A stretch of 40,719 nucleotides of DNA from an uncultured Eubacteriales bacterium. Lineage in GTDB: Bacteria; Bacillota; Clostridia; Lachnospirales; Lachnospiraceae. The DNA is taken from assembly GCA_949299375.1 (NCBI GenBank), contig CASGAH010000009.1:1-40719 (forward strand), given 5' to 3'. The notes under the pieces were generated by a model. The model saw nothing but the letters and a program-made list of their open reading frames with translations, searched no databases and was not told the DNA's origin. Position numbers and translations under genes: made by a program. Below are positions 31,604 through 40,222 of this stretch, piece after piece (position 1 is the first letter of the stretch; the number at the start of each line of letters is the position of its first letter).

Positions 31604-32290
31604 TCAGAAGAAAAGCACAAACGGATTGTAGCGATACAAAACCTGCAGCACTGTGCTGCTTTGAATCGCCTGGTTCAATGCCTGCCCCGCCTCTGTGGCA
31701 GAGAATGCGGCGGCGGCAAGACAGACAAGCCAGATGAAAAGCAGCGCCTGCGCTTCGCACAGAATCAGTCCGGACAAGTGATTTGCTTCCCGAATAAGCG
31801 GAAGACAGTCCAGAATTCCCGTCAGCATACAAACAACCCTCAGCAGGAGAAATACCGCCACATACGTCACCAGAAAAATGATAGCGCGAATGACAATGTC
31901 CGCCATCTTTTTGCTCACGGAAAGGACGAACGACTCGCTCCCCTCCTGTGTGCCGTCCTCCGGCGCGGAATCGTTTAAAAGTATTTTCTGGAGTCTCTGC
32001 GGAAGATTCAGAGAGTGAATCAAATGTGTCCGCTCATCTCCCTCTTCCTCCATCGATTCTAAATGTTCCTTGACACGGTCCTCTAACTGCTGAGCCAGCT
32101 TCTGCTCTACAGCGGGATAAATATCGGTGTGCGTTTTGACCAGCGCATTGATCTGGGGAAGGAGTATCAGAACCACAAGAATGGTTGCCACAGATGCAGC
32201 CGCTGACAGCAGCATTTTTACAAGCCCTTTTTGATACCCGTACAGGGCACTTCCGAGCAAAAGCCCAACTACAACGATGTCGATGATCAT
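31604..32290 (-). CDS. CvpA family membrane protein
   Basis: A 228-residue membrane protein with an N-terminal double helix typical of CvpA (IIDIVVVGLLLGSALYGYQKGLVKMLLSAAASV). A long charged extracytoplasmic or cytoplasmic loop (about residues 60-125) follows, then two or three more helices (130-215) including LLLRVVCMLTGILDCLPLIREANHLSGLI. CvpA relatives are linked to colicin V release in E. coli and to envelope stability in other bacteria, with no known biochemical activity. It follows the TPR/AAA-like gene by 18 bp, so the two are likely to work together at the membrane (inference). Confidence 0.8.
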   Translation of the reverse strand: MIIDIVVVGLLLGSALYGYQKGLVKMLLSAAASVATILVVLILLPQINALVKTHTDIYPAVEQKLAQQLEDRVKEHLESMEEEGDERTHLIHSLNLPQRLQKILLNDSAPEDGTQEGSESFVLSVSKKMADIVIRAIIFLVTYVAVFLLLRVVCMLTGILDCLPLIREANHLSGLILCEAQALLFIWLVCLAAAAFSATEAGQALNQAIQSSTVLQVLYRYNPFVLFF

Positions 32291-32308
32291 CCCTGTTTTC
32301 CTCCCTTT

Positions 32309-34288
32309 CTATCTGAAATCGCTTTCCCGAAGGATGGTTCTCCCCTGGTCATCCTGGCGAACGAAGAAAAAGCTGCTTATTCTTTGCCTCAGGCCTTTTG
32401 CAGATGCGTTCTGGATGGCGCGGTCAACCATCTCCTCAATAAACTTCTTTTTGTCCTCTGTCTGGTCATCGAGCGAGAGGTCCTCCAGCGCATCGTACAG
32501 CGGAATCAATGCCATATCGTCGATGACGCAGTTTTTCGAAGCCGCATACGAGACACCATACTCTGTGAGCCGCTCAATCGACAGAGATCTGCTGGAAAAG
32601 CGGAAGTGAAACTTCTCTTTTAGACTCTCATTCTTTTTCCAGATTCCCTCGATGCCGTCACTGCTGTCTACAAGCACAACAAGAACCGGCAAATCCACCT
32701 TTTCCAGATAGACATTCAAATCCCAGAGGCTCGACTCTGACAGCGCCCCGGCCCGTTCAATCAGAAGTGTCACACCGGACAGCTGTTTCAATGTCTCTCC
32801 GATTCCTGCCAGATTTAACTTTTTCCCTGAGGTGAGCGCAATCCGGTCGGACAACGGCTCCCCTTCCCGTATTTTCTGATTGATGATGGATACCGCCAGC
32901 TGAATCCCCTGTTTTTCGTACTCACTTTTTACAGTGAAGTGGCCAATCGACTGCAGGGAGGAAACCGAAAATTTATCTGTTTCCTTCTCTCCTCTGACTC
33001 TCGTTTCCACCACGCGAAACGTCTCTTCCCCCAGGTCTGTCATGTCTTCGTCGGAATCTGTCGGACTGGCCGCTTCGCGCGCGCTCTCCGTTTTGCCCTG
33101 CGATGCAGCTTCTGCCCTTCGCCGGGTCTCCTGCTTTGGGGCTTCCTCCGCTTCCGGTTCCGCAGCGGGCATTTCTTCCCGTGCAGCTTTAGACGGCGTC
33201 AGGTCAGCTTTCTCTGACGGTTTCGGAAGTGCGGCTTTTTTCTGCACGTTTTCCGCCAGCTGCTCAAAATCCTGCTTGAGTCTTTGAATCTTATCCATCG
33301 ATTCGATGGAAATGTTGTTGTCCTTGACCTGAAAGTTTCTGGCCTTTTCCAAAAACAGCTCGTTCGAGGAAGGTCCGCCTTCCGTGTCGTTTTCTTGAGA
33401 AGGCTTTGAATCCGATTCCTCCTCAACCGGAACATCCTCCGGCTTTTCTGGCTCCTCCAGCTCCTCCAGATGCGTCATGACAAACGCTTCTCCGTTTTCC
33501 TCCTGCACCGACGTGCCTTCCACTGCTCCCGCTCTCTTTTCCGCGCGCTCTCTGGCCTCTTCTTTTGTGATAATCTCAGGCACTTCCTCCGGACTTTTCA
33601 AGTCGCTGACAAATTCTTTCCACCGCTTCTCGTATTTGTGGCGGTTTCGGATTTTCTCCCGCTGTTCCTCTGAGAGAGGCACATACAGTGTTTTCAGCTT
33701 CAGCGCTTTTTCCACATAGGGACCTACCGAGAACCACAGAGAAAGCTGATCGCACATGGCAATGCATTCTTCCTGACGTCCCGCCCGATGATACTGCTCT
33801 GCCAGCTCATAGATCCACTCTTCTTCACAGCTGTCTTTTGCGTATTTTTCCAGAATGGCAATGACCTCATTCCGTTTTTTCTGCGTTTCTTCCTTTGAAA
33901 GAATTTGAGATTCCGCCCCCAGTTTTCCGTTGGCAATCCGATATTCCAGAAGAATGCCTCTGCGGTCCTGCGGAGCCACGCGCTTGTACTCTTCCAGATA
34001 GTACGCAGCCGTATTGTAATCGCCATATTCCAGAGCCAACTCAATCAAATGTTCGGCGTTTTTCCTTCGCGCGCCCGAAATTTTATAGAGCCGTTCCAAG
34101 AGGAAAAGCGCTTTCTCGTATCTGCGGTACGCCTCATACACATTTGCGCCAATGGCCAGCAGTGTATGGTTTCTTTCCCTTTTCCAGTTGAGGGAGTCAC
34201 AGATTTCCAAAGCATCTTCCTGAAAAGTTCCTTCTATCGCATATTTTCTTAGTTGTTCTACTTTTAACTGACGTTCATATTTGCTCAT
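32309..34288 (-). CDS. TPR protein with disordered middle and degenerate AAA-like C-terminus
   Basis: A 659-residue soluble protein in three parts. Residues 1-235 are helical TPR-like repeats (YEKALFLLERLYKISGA, YNTAAYYLEEYKRVAP, YHRAGRQEECIAMCDQL). Residues 240-430 are rich in Glu, Pro, Ser and Lys and probably unstructured. Residues 440-659 resemble the second half of an AAA+ ATPase: GIGETLKQLSGVTLLIERAGALS (a Walker-B-like strand with E-R-A), VLVVLVDSSDGIEGI (sensor-1-like) and a four-helix lid. No Walker A P-loop is visible, so it probably does not hydrolyse ATP. I do not know its function. GGGAG lies before the ATG. It comes 46 bp after recR and 18 bp before cvpA. Confidence 0.7.
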   Translation of the reverse strand: MSKYERQLKVEQLRKYAIEGTFQEDALEICDSLNWKRERNHTLLAIGANVYEAYRRYEKALFLLERLYKISGARRKNAEHLIELALEYGDYNTAAYYLEEYKRVAPQDRRGILLEYRIANGKLGAESQILSKEETQKKRNEVIAILEKYAKDSCEEEWIYELAEQYHRAGRQEECIAMCDQLSLWFSVGPYVEKALKLKTLYVPLSEEQREKIRNRHKYEKRWKEFVSDLKSPEEVPEIITKEEARERAEKRAGAVEGTSVQEENGEAFVMTHLEELEEPEKPEDVPVEEESDSKPSQENDTEGGPSSNELFLEKARNFQVKDNNISIESMDKIQRLKQDFEQLAENVQKKAALPKPSEKADLTPSKAAREEMPAAEPEAEEAPKQETRRRAEAASQGKTESAREAASPTDSDEDMTDLGEETFRVVETRVRGEKETDKFSVSSLQSIGHFTVKSEYEKQGIQLAVSIINQKIREGEPLSDRIALTSGKKLNLAGIGETLKQLSGVTLLIERAGALSESSLWDLNVYLEKVDLPVLVVLVDSSDGIEGIWKKNESLKEKFHFRFSSRSLSIERLTEYGVSYAASKNCVIDDMALIPLYDALEDLSLDDQTEDKKKFIEEMVDRAIQNASAKGLRQRISSFFFVRQDDQGRTILRESDFR

Positions 34289-34334
34289 CGTATCTCCCGG
34301 ACTGTGATGTTTTTCCCAAATGTTCTCCCGCCGA

Positions 34335-34931
34335 CTATAGCTCGACCCGGCCTTCCAGCGCCCTCAGAAGCGTCACTTCGTCAATGGATTCCAAATCGCC
34401 TCCCACCGGCACGCCGCTGGCGATTCGGGTTACCTTTATTCCTGCTGGTTTGATTAACTTGCTGATGTACATGGCAGTTGTCTCTCCCTCAAGTGTAGAG
34501 TTTGTGGCGATGATGACTTCTTTCACATCCCCCTGGAGCCGCTGAAGCAATTCTTTCAGGCGAATCTCCCCGGGGCCGATGCCAAGCATCGGTGAAATCG
34601 CTCCTTGAAGCACATGATATACCCCATCGAATTTTCCAGTCTTTTCATAGGCTGCCAAATCCCGGCTGTTTTCCACAACCATAATTACCTGCTGATCCCG
34701 TTTGGGGCTTGCACAGATCGGGCACAGCTCCTGATCGGTCAGTGTACAGCACTGTCTGCAGTAGCGAATTTTTTTGCGCGCCTCCACCATCGTCTCCGCC
34801 AGGCGATCGACCTCCTCCTGGGGCATATGAATGATATGAAACGCCAGCCGCTGCGCAGATTTGATCCCGATTCCGGGCAGCCGGGACAATTCCTCCATTA
34901 ATTTTGAAAGTTGACTGCTGTAGTACTCCAT
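34335..34931 (-). CDS. recR: Recombination mediator RecR
   Basis: A 198-residue DNA-repair protein that with RecF/RecO loads RecA onto SSB-coated DNA. It has a helix-hairpin-helix, [19 protein letters not shown], and a zinc finger, C-x2-C...CPIC (residues 55-70). The Toprim domain has [10 protein letters not shown] and the [11 protein letters not shown] loop, and the ending is [22 protein letters not shown]. Its ATG overlaps the ebfC stop by one base (TAATG), so it is translationally coupled to it. This is the canonical Firmicutes dnaX-ebfC-recR order. Confidence 0.97.
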   Translation of the reverse strand: MEYYSSQLSKLMEELSRLPGIGIKSAQRLAFHIIHMPQEEVDRLAETMVEARKKIRYCRQCCTLTDQELCPICASPKRDQQVIMVVENSRDLAAYEKTGKFDGVYHVLQGAISPMLGIGPGEIRLKELLQRLQGDVKEVIIATNSTLEGETTAMYISKLIKPAGIKVTRIASGVPVGGDLESIDEVTLLRALEGRVEL

Positions 34932-35275
34932 TAGAACGGAAATCCTCCAAGACCGGATGTCAGTTTTGACATCGAGGAGGATGCCGCCTCCTCCACCTGG
35001 CGAAGTCCTTCATTGACGGCAGCGATAATCAAATCCTGCAGCATCTCAATGTCATCGGGATCCACCACTTCCTCCGACAGCCGAATGCCGACAAGCTCTC
35101 TCTTCCCGGAAATGGACACTTCCACAGCACCGCCCCCGGCTGTAGCCGTGAAGACTTTCTCTTCCAGTTCCTTTTGCTTCTCCTCCATCTGCTTTTGCAT
35201 TTTCTGTGCCTGCTTCATTAAATTGTTCATGTTTCCCGGCATCATACCGCCCGGGAATCCGCCTCTTTTTGCCAT
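34931..35275 (-). CDS. YbaB/EbfC nucleoid-associated protein
   Basis: About 114 residues, a small DNA-binding dimer that associates with the nucleoid. The Met-Gly-rich start [20 protein letters not shown] leads into a long helix, [19 protein letters not shown]. The central sheet [18 protein letters not shown] and the C-terminal helix follow. The start at 35275 has AGGAGG seven bases upstream. The open frame extends 56 codons further but overlaps the end of dnaX. It overlaps recR. Confidence 0.95.
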   Translation of the reverse strand: MAKRGGFPGGMMPGNMNNLMKQAQKMQKQMEEKQKELEEKVFTATAGGGAVEVSISGKRELVGIRLSEEVVDPDDIEMLQDLIIAAVNEGLRQVEEAASSSMSKLTSGLGGFPF

Positions 35276-35327
35276 ATGACTTCCTCCTGTTTTCTTTCTA
35301 TACTCAGATTTTATTGCTTCGATCTTT

Positions 35328-36959
35328 TCATGGGAGAAATCCTTCCCCGTCTTCTGTTTCCTGCCCAATTTCCATATGGATCCCCGGAATCTGTCTGACA
35401 CCGGAATCCATTTCCCGCACAACATCGGGCAGCGGATTTTCATCTTCTTTCAAATACATGGTGAGGTGAAACTGCTTCCCGTACCGCTGTGTCAGCCACC
35501 GGTTCAGCTCCTCTGTCCGCTTCTGCTGCTGCATCAGCGTTTTATAAAACGGATCAAAAAAGACAACGCGAAGTCCTTTTTCCGGTTCAAAATGAATCAC
35601 CGTTCCTCTTAGCGCACTCCGGATCAGACGGTCCTGCTCTTCTATGATATTGCGCCAATCGTTTGCCAGCATCTGGTAGTCCGCATACTCCGCCTCGGAT
35701 ACCCGCACCGGCTGCACACTGGCATGCTTCTCCCCGGAGGACAGACGCTGCGGCGCGCGCTTCACAGCGCGATCGTTCGGCGTTTCCTGCACCGAAGGGC
35801 CGGCATCCGGCGCACGCGACGGGAAGTCTCCCTGTGCCAGCCGTTCCTCCAAATCGATTATTCTCTGCCGCAGACTGTCCACATCGTATTCCATTGCCGG
35901 TTTCATCATCCGGATCAGCGCCACCTCCAGGAGAACCCGCTTCGACACCGCATACCGCATTTGACTTCCAAGCTCACTCACGATTCGAATGTAGCGTATC
36001 AGCGTATCGGTGTCAATCCAATGCGATTCTTCCCGAAGCGCTGCCATATTGTCGGAAGAGATGTTTATGGCCTCCTCCTGCGGATCGGTTGTCTGCATCA
36101 GGAGAAGATTTCGCATATACCAGGTGAAGTCTGCTGTAAACTGCACCAGTTCTCTGCCCTGCGATACGACCTCCTCGACACACGCCATCGCCTCCCCCAC
36201 CTGGCAGGAGATCACACAGCGCAGCAGGCGGCTAAACACAGCTGTGTCCACCGCTCCAAGGACATCCAAAACATTTTCGTACGTAAGTGTTTTTCCATAG
36301 TGAAAGGAAATACACTGTTCGAGAAGGCTTAAAGCATCCCGCATAGAGCCGTCCGCAGCCCGGGCAATGTACCGGATCGCCGCAGGCTCTGCCGAAACTC
36401 CTTCTTCCCGGCAAAGATTCGCAATCTGGTCTCCGATCACATCGTTTGTAATCCGTTTGAAATCATAGCGCTGACACCGGTGCGCTTCTGTCGTTGCCAG
36501 TATAAAAATGACATAAGAAGGCGGTTCCTCCAGCGTCTTTAGCAGCGCGTTGAAGGCTCCCGCAGAAAGCATGTGAACCTCGTCGATGATATATACCCGG
36601 TACCGCCCCTCTGTCGGAGAATAGCGAACGTCGTCGCGAATGTCCCGGATGTTCTCCACACCATTGTTGGAGGCCGCGTCGATCTCCACAACATTCATCG
36701 ATGCCCCCGAGCGAATGGCCTGGCAGCTGGCACACACATTGCACGGACTGCCATTGACAGGATGTTCACAGTTGACTGCTCTGGCAAAGATTTTGGCAAT
36801 GGTCGTCTTTCCGGTTCCCCGCGTCCCGCAAAACAGATACGCATGTCCAACCCGATCCCCCATCAGCTGATTTTTCAGCGTGTTGACAATGGGATCCTGG
36901 CCTTTCACTTCCTCAAAGCAGACCGGCCTCCATTTTCGGTATAATGCTGTATATGCCAT
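35328..36959 (-). CDS. dnaX: DNA polymerase III subunit gamma/tau
   Basis: A 543-residue clamp-loader ATPase. It has [12 protein letters not shown], the Walker [10 protein letters not shown] (residues 46-54) and a zinc module, C-x8-C-x2-C-x2-C. The DEVHMLS Walker B, TTEAHR sensor region and DIA-like lid follow. The C-terminal tau part (about residues 370-543) has a charged linker and a conserved end. Its distal region binds the polymerase in tau-type proteins. No frameshift signal was sought in detail. It lies directly downstream of the SRP RNA, as in B. subtilis, and precedes ebfC by 52 bp. Confidence 0.97.
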   Translation of the reverse strand: MAYTALYRKWRPVCFEEVKGQDPIVNTLKNQLMGDRVGHAYLFCGTRGTGKTTIAKIFARAVNCEHPVNGSPCNVCASCQAIRSGASMNVVEIDAASNNGVENIRDIRDDVRYSPTEGRYRVYIIDEVHMLSAGAFNALLKTLEEPPSYVIFILATTEAHRCQRYDFKRITNDVIGDQIANLCREEGVSAEPAAIRYIARAADGSMRDALSLLEQCISFHYGKTLTYENVLDVLGAVDTAVFSRLLRCVISCQVGEAMACVEEVVSQGRELVQFTADFTWYMRNLLLMQTTDPQEEAINISSDNMAALREESHWIDTDTLIRYIRIVSELGSQMRYAVSKRVLLEVALIRMMKPAMEYDVDSLRQRIIDLEERLAQGDFPSRAPDAGPSVQETPNDRAVKRAPQRLSSGEKHASVQPVRVSEAEYADYQMLANDWRNIIEEQDRLIRSALRGTVIHFEPEKGLRVVFFDPFYKTLMQQQKRTEELNRWLTQRYGKQFHLTMYLKEDENPLPDVVREMDSGVRQIPGIHMEIGQETEDGEGFLP

Positions 36960-36999
36960 AACATATCTCCCTTCCGGAAAAGAATGAGCCGAAGAATTG

Positions 37000-37029
37000 A
37001 AAAAAAGCCACCTCCCTGAGGAAAGCAGC
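37000..37029 (-). terminator. Terminator of the SRP RNA
   Basis: GCTGCTTTCC-TCA-GGGAGGTGGC on the minus strand forms ten consecutive pairs (including G-U), followed by seven T residues (37006-37000). Confidence 0.75.
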
Positions 37030-37047
37030 CTGATGTTCCTTTTTTCT

Positions 37048-37318
37048 TATTCCCGCGCGTCGAAACTTCGAACGTCACCTACAAGCGTTACCCCGGCAGT
37101 TAACTCGGCTCAGGCGCCCTCACGGCACACGAAGGATTCTGCTTAATGCTGCTCCGTTCCCGACCTGACATGGTTCGCAGAGCTTCGTTGCGTAAGACCC
37201 AAGCGTCAACATCACTTACCGGGGGCAGCCTCACAAGTGAGGCGTCCTCAGAATCGACATAGCCCCTGCTGTAGCGGATTGCAGGTACAGGGCGCCGCTA
37301 CTACCCCGGTTGCGCGGT
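37048..37318 (-). ncRNA. ffs: Signal recognition particle RNA, large bacterial type
   Basis: The minus strand carries the conserved Ffh-binding helix 8 (AACCATGTCAGGTCGGGAACG then GAGCAGCATTAAG, near 37150-37190). The Alu-domain stretches GGGTAGTAGCGG and CGCCCTGTACCTGCAATCCGC are also present, as in the 270-base scRNA of Bacillus. The ends CCGCGC and GCGCGG pair. It joins with Ffh to target nascent membrane and secreted proteins. The 5' end is set by the promoter just upstream; the 3' end (about 37048) is approximate. Its location between tadA and dnaX matches Bacillus. Confidence 0.95.
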
Positions 37319-37324
37319 TCCTTC

Positions 37325-37353
37325 ATTATACTATGAAACATCGGATTTGTCCA
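37325..37353 (-). promoter_or_regulatory. Promoter of the SRP RNA
   Basis: Minus strand: -35 TGGACA (37353-37348), 17-bp spacer, consensus -10 TATAAT (37330-37325). A strong promoter, as expected for this RNA. Confidence 0.82.
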
Positions 37354-37392
37354 GCGCTTTTTTCCTATGTCAGGGAAAAGTTTGCTTCCATT

Positions 37393-37899
37393 TTACTCCT
37401 CTTGTTCTTTCCCTTCTGTTTCCGCCTTTTTTTCCTGGCGTTTTTTCCGGCGCAAATCCCGGAAAAAGTCAGACAGCATGGCGGAGCATTCGTCTTCCAT
37501 CACACCCTCTTCCAGTTCTACCTGATGGTTGAAGCGCTCCTGCTGCAGCAGATTGAGAATGGATCCGCAGCAGCCTGCCTTCGGATTTCTGCAGGCCATG
37601 ACAACCTTATCCATCCGCGCCTGCACAATGGCGCCCGAGCACATGGGGCATGGTTCCAGCGTCACATACATCGTGCACCCCTCCAGCCTCCAGTCCCCTA
37701 TCTTTTTGCTTGCTTTTTTGATGGCAATCAGCTCCGCATGGGACAATGGGTTTTGATCTGTGTTGCGCCGGTTATATCCTCTGGCAATAATCCGATCCTC
37801 ATATGTAATGACACATCCGATCGGCACTTCCCCCAGTTTCCGCGCCTTTTGCGCCTGACGGATGGCTTCCCGCATCCACTTTTCATCCTTCGTCAGCAT
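37393..37899 (-). CDS. tadA: tRNA-specific adenosine-34 deaminase
   Basis: A 168-residue zinc deaminase making inosine at the wobble position of tRNA-Arg(ACG). It has the catalytic HAE in PLSHAELIAI and the zinc cysteines PCPMC, plus the substrate loop GWYN-like RGYNRRNTDQNP. GCCGSILNLLQQERFNHQVEL is the family's C-terminal region. The tail (KKRQEKKAETEGKEQEE) is an extra charged end. It lies just upstream of the SRP RNA in the conserved Bacillus-type order. Confidence 0.96.
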   Translation of the reverse strand: MLTKDEKWMREAIRQAQKARKLGEVPIGCVITYEDRIIARGYNRRNTDQNPLSHAELIAIKKASKKIGDWRLEGCTMYVTLEPCPMCSGAIVQARMDKVVMACRNPKAGCCGSILNLLQQERFNHQVELEEGVMEDECSAMLSDFFRDLRRKKRQEKKAETEGKEQEE

Positions 37900-37942
37900 G
37901 ATCGTCCTCCTTCTGTTTCGTTTTACACACTCGCAGCGTCTC

Positions 37943-39241
37943 TCACTCCTCTAAGCGGATGGGCATCATCCACAGTCCACTTTTCCCCGGAGCCAAAGCG
38001 CCTCCTTTGTACGGACAAAACAGCAGAAATCCAAATCGGTGTGCCAGTCTTGCCTCTCTCTCCAGATAAATTCCGGGAATCCCGATGTAGTACGCACACG
38101 CTGCCCCCTCATCCCGTTTTGCAAGAACGAGATAATGGCACCGATCATATCCGCGGAGAAGAAACGAATTGTTCGCCAATGCCCAGTTTTCCCTTGGAAG
38201 CCCGCCAAGATCACCCAGCCGGATTTTCAGGCATTCAATTCTGCACGATGGCAAAAAGGGCAGAAACCCTGGATATCGCTGACACATCTGCTGCCATAGC
38301 GGCGGATCTTCTTCCTTTTTCGTCCGCTTCCCTTCCGGGTTTTCCACAATAACATTGGCAGACGCCGCCGCCACTTCCAGCGGATCTTCCACGAACTTTC
38401 CCGTTTCGCTAAAAAGTTCCTTCCCCTTCTCTTCTCTTCCGGCAGCTTCCCGCTCTTGTTCCATCTCGAATTGAACCGCTTCAGACGAGCGTTCCCCGCG
38501 GTCCGCCTGAACGGGCTCAGAAGCTCTCTCCTCCTCTTCCGCTTGAGCGGGCTCAGAAGCTCTCTCCTCCTCTTCCGCTTGAACAGGCTCAGAAGCTCTC
38601 TCCTCACCTTCCGCTCGAACAGGATCAGAAGCTCTCTCTTCACCTTCCGCTTGAACAGGCTCAGAGGCTCTCTCCTTACCTTCCGCTTGAACGGACTCAG
38701 AAGTACTCTCCTCATGGTCCGATTGAACCGGTTCAGAAGCACTTTCCATGTGGGCTGATTCGACGACCCCGCCAGGGCGTTCTTTTTCTTCTTCCTGCCC
38801 GTCGGGCAGCGCTTTCTCTTCTTTTTTGTTCTGCCCTGCCGCTTTTTCTTCTTTTTCGTCCCTTGTCACAAACCGCTCCGGGATGTCTTCCACCCCATCC
38901 CACTTGGCAGCACAGATCAGATCGCCGGAATCTTTCCGGCACAGCGCAATTCCTCCCATCCTTCGAACAAACGCATCGGCCTTTGGGTCTTTCCCATTCC
39001 ACTCCCACGTGAAATTTCCTTTTCCGCCGTTTAAAACCAGCTCTCCCAAGAGATGTACCTGTTCCGGATCCCGACCCATCCCGTAGACGAAGCATTCTTC
39101 CCTCCCGGATCTTCGGCCTTTCATTGTCAGGTGGATCCGGCTGCGGACGCCATACTCAATTTTTCCGAATCCGCAAATCGCTCCTCTGACGCCGTTGCTG
39201 TACGAATAAAAATATGTTACAAACCGCCTGTAGTTTGCCAT
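37943..39241 (-). CDS. Lachnospiraceae-type protein (DUF6128-like) with tandem-repeat middle
   Basis: About 432 residues. The N-terminal domain (1-110) opens MANYRRFVTYFYSYSNG, a stretch I associate with a Lachnospiraceae family of unknown function. The middle (about 130-290) is a low-complexity acidic repeat with the 12-residue unit ERASEPVQAEGE. The C-terminal domain (about 315-432) has LPRENWALANNSFLLRGY and YYIGIPGIYLEREARLAHRFGF, resembling the DUF6128 domain. No signal peptide, membrane helix or catalytic motif is seen, so it is probably cytoplasmic and structural or regulatory. The start at 39241 has GGAGG five bases upstream. It lies 100 bp after ksgA and 43 bp before tadA. Family recall is from memory and should be checked. 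Confidence 0.65.
   Translation of the reverse strand: MANYRRFVTYFYSYSNGVRGAICGFGKIEYGVRSRIHLTMKGRRSGREECFVYGMGRDPEQVHLLGELVLNGGKGNFTWEWNGKDPKADAFVRRMGGIALCRKDSGDLICAAKWDGVEDIPERFVTRDEKEEKAAGQNKKEEKALPDGQEEEKERPGGVVESAHMESASEPVQSDHEESTSESVQAEGKERASEPVQAEGEERASDPVRAEGEERASEPVQAEEEERASEPAQAEEEERASEPVQADRGERSSEAVQFEMEQEREAAGREEKGKELFSETGKFVEDPLEVAAASANVIVENPEGKRTKKEEDPPLWQQMCQRYPGFLPFLPSCRIECLKIRLGDLGGLPRENWALANNSFLLRGYDRCHYLVLAKRDEGAACAYYIGIPGIYLEREARLAHRFGFLLFCPYKGGALAPGKSGLWMMPIRLEE
38481..38750 (-). repeat. 36-bp coding tandem repeat, about 7.5 copies
   Basis: Unit boundaries fall at 38481, 38517, 38553, 38589, 38625, 38661, 38697 and 38733, exactly 36 bp apart. Each unit encodes a 12-residue Glu/Arg/Ser/Pro block in the DUF6128-like protein. 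Inner copies are the most alike, the outer ones diverged. Confidence 0.93.
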
Positions 39242-39340
39242 GCCCTCCTCCATTCTTTTTCCGCTCAGCAGCATCGCCGCTGGGTTTCTTCCGTCTGCTT
39301 CTTTCCCATCCTATGCATTGATGGCAGAAAAAGAACTGGA

Positions 39341-40210
39341 TTATTCTTTCTTATCCTGCAAAATATCGGACAATGCAGCAAATTCCTCCAATGTCAGCAT
39401 TTCCCCTCTCACAGAAGGTCCCTTGCCCAGGCCGTCTACGGCCCGCTGCAGTTCTTCTTTGGAATAGGACAATTCCTCAAAATGAGACAGTGCATTCACA
39501 AGCGTCTTTCGTCTCTGCTGAAACGCTCCCCGGATCAGACAAAACAGCAGTCCGGGATCTTTTACATTTATCGGTGGCTGCCTGCGGCAGGTCAGCCGGA
39601 TTACGGCAGATCCGACTCCTGGTCTCGGCATAAAACAGTTGGGCGGAACATTAGCTGCCAGGTATGGCTCCGCATAATATTGCACTGCAAGGGACAGTGC
39701 CCCGTAGTCCTTGCTCCCTGGTCCCGCCTGCATTCGCATGGCGACTTCCTTTTGTACCATGACCGTCACGCTTTCCAGCGGTACCTGCGTCTCAAACAAT
39801 TTCATCACAATCGGCGTTGTAATATAGTAGGGCAGATTTGCCACAACTTTGATGGGCTTTCCGTTGTTTTTCTCTGCGGCAAGCGCCAAAAGATCCACTT
39901 TCAGAATGTCCTGGTGCAAAATCGTCACATTTTCGTATCCCTGGAGCGTGTCTTCCAGAATTGGAATCAGGTGGGAATCAATCTCCACCGCCACAACTTC
40001 CCGGGCTGCCTCTGCAAGATACTGCGTCATCGTACCGATTCCCGGCCCAATCTCCAGGACAAGATCTTCCTTCGTAATGTTTGCCGCCCGGATGATTTTC
40101 TGCAGCACATGGGAATCGATCAGAAAATTCTGCCCAAACTTTTTCTCAAAATGAAATTGATATTTCCGCAAAACCGCAATGGTATTTTGTGGGTTCGCCA
40201 AATCTGCCAT
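39341..40210 (-). CDS. ksgA: 16S rRNA dimethyladenosine transferase (A1518/A1519)
   Basis: A 289-residue SAM-dependent methyltransferase that dimethylates two adenines in helix 45 of 16S rRNA during 30S assembly. It shows KKFGQNFLID, the SAM loop VLEIGPGIGTMTQYLA, the acidic strand VVAVEIDSHL and the catalytic NLPYYITTPI. The C-terminal helical domain has FQQRRKTLVNAL. Normal length. It follows tatD by 12 bp, the conserved tatD-ksgA order. Confidence 0.97.
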   Translation of the reverse strand: MADLANPQNTIAVLRKYQFHFEKKFGQNFLIDSHVLQKIIRAANITKEDLVLEIGPGIGTMTQYLAEAAREVVAVEIDSHLIPILEDTLQGYENVTILHQDILKVDLLALAAEKNNGKPIKVVANLPYYITTPIVMKLFETQVPLESVTVMVQKEVAMRMQAGPGSKDYGALSLAVQYYAEPYLAANVPPNCFMPRPGVGSAVIRLTCRRQPPINVKDPGLLFCLIRGAFQQRRKTLVNALSHFEELSYSKEELQRAVDGLGKGPSVRGEMLTLEEFAALSDILQDKKE

Positions 40211-40222
40211 AGACGTTTCTCC

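Noticed and set aside
37048-37318. Protein-coding frames over the SRP RNA region
   Set aside because: The conserved SRP helix 8 and Alu-domain sequences show this is an RNA gene.
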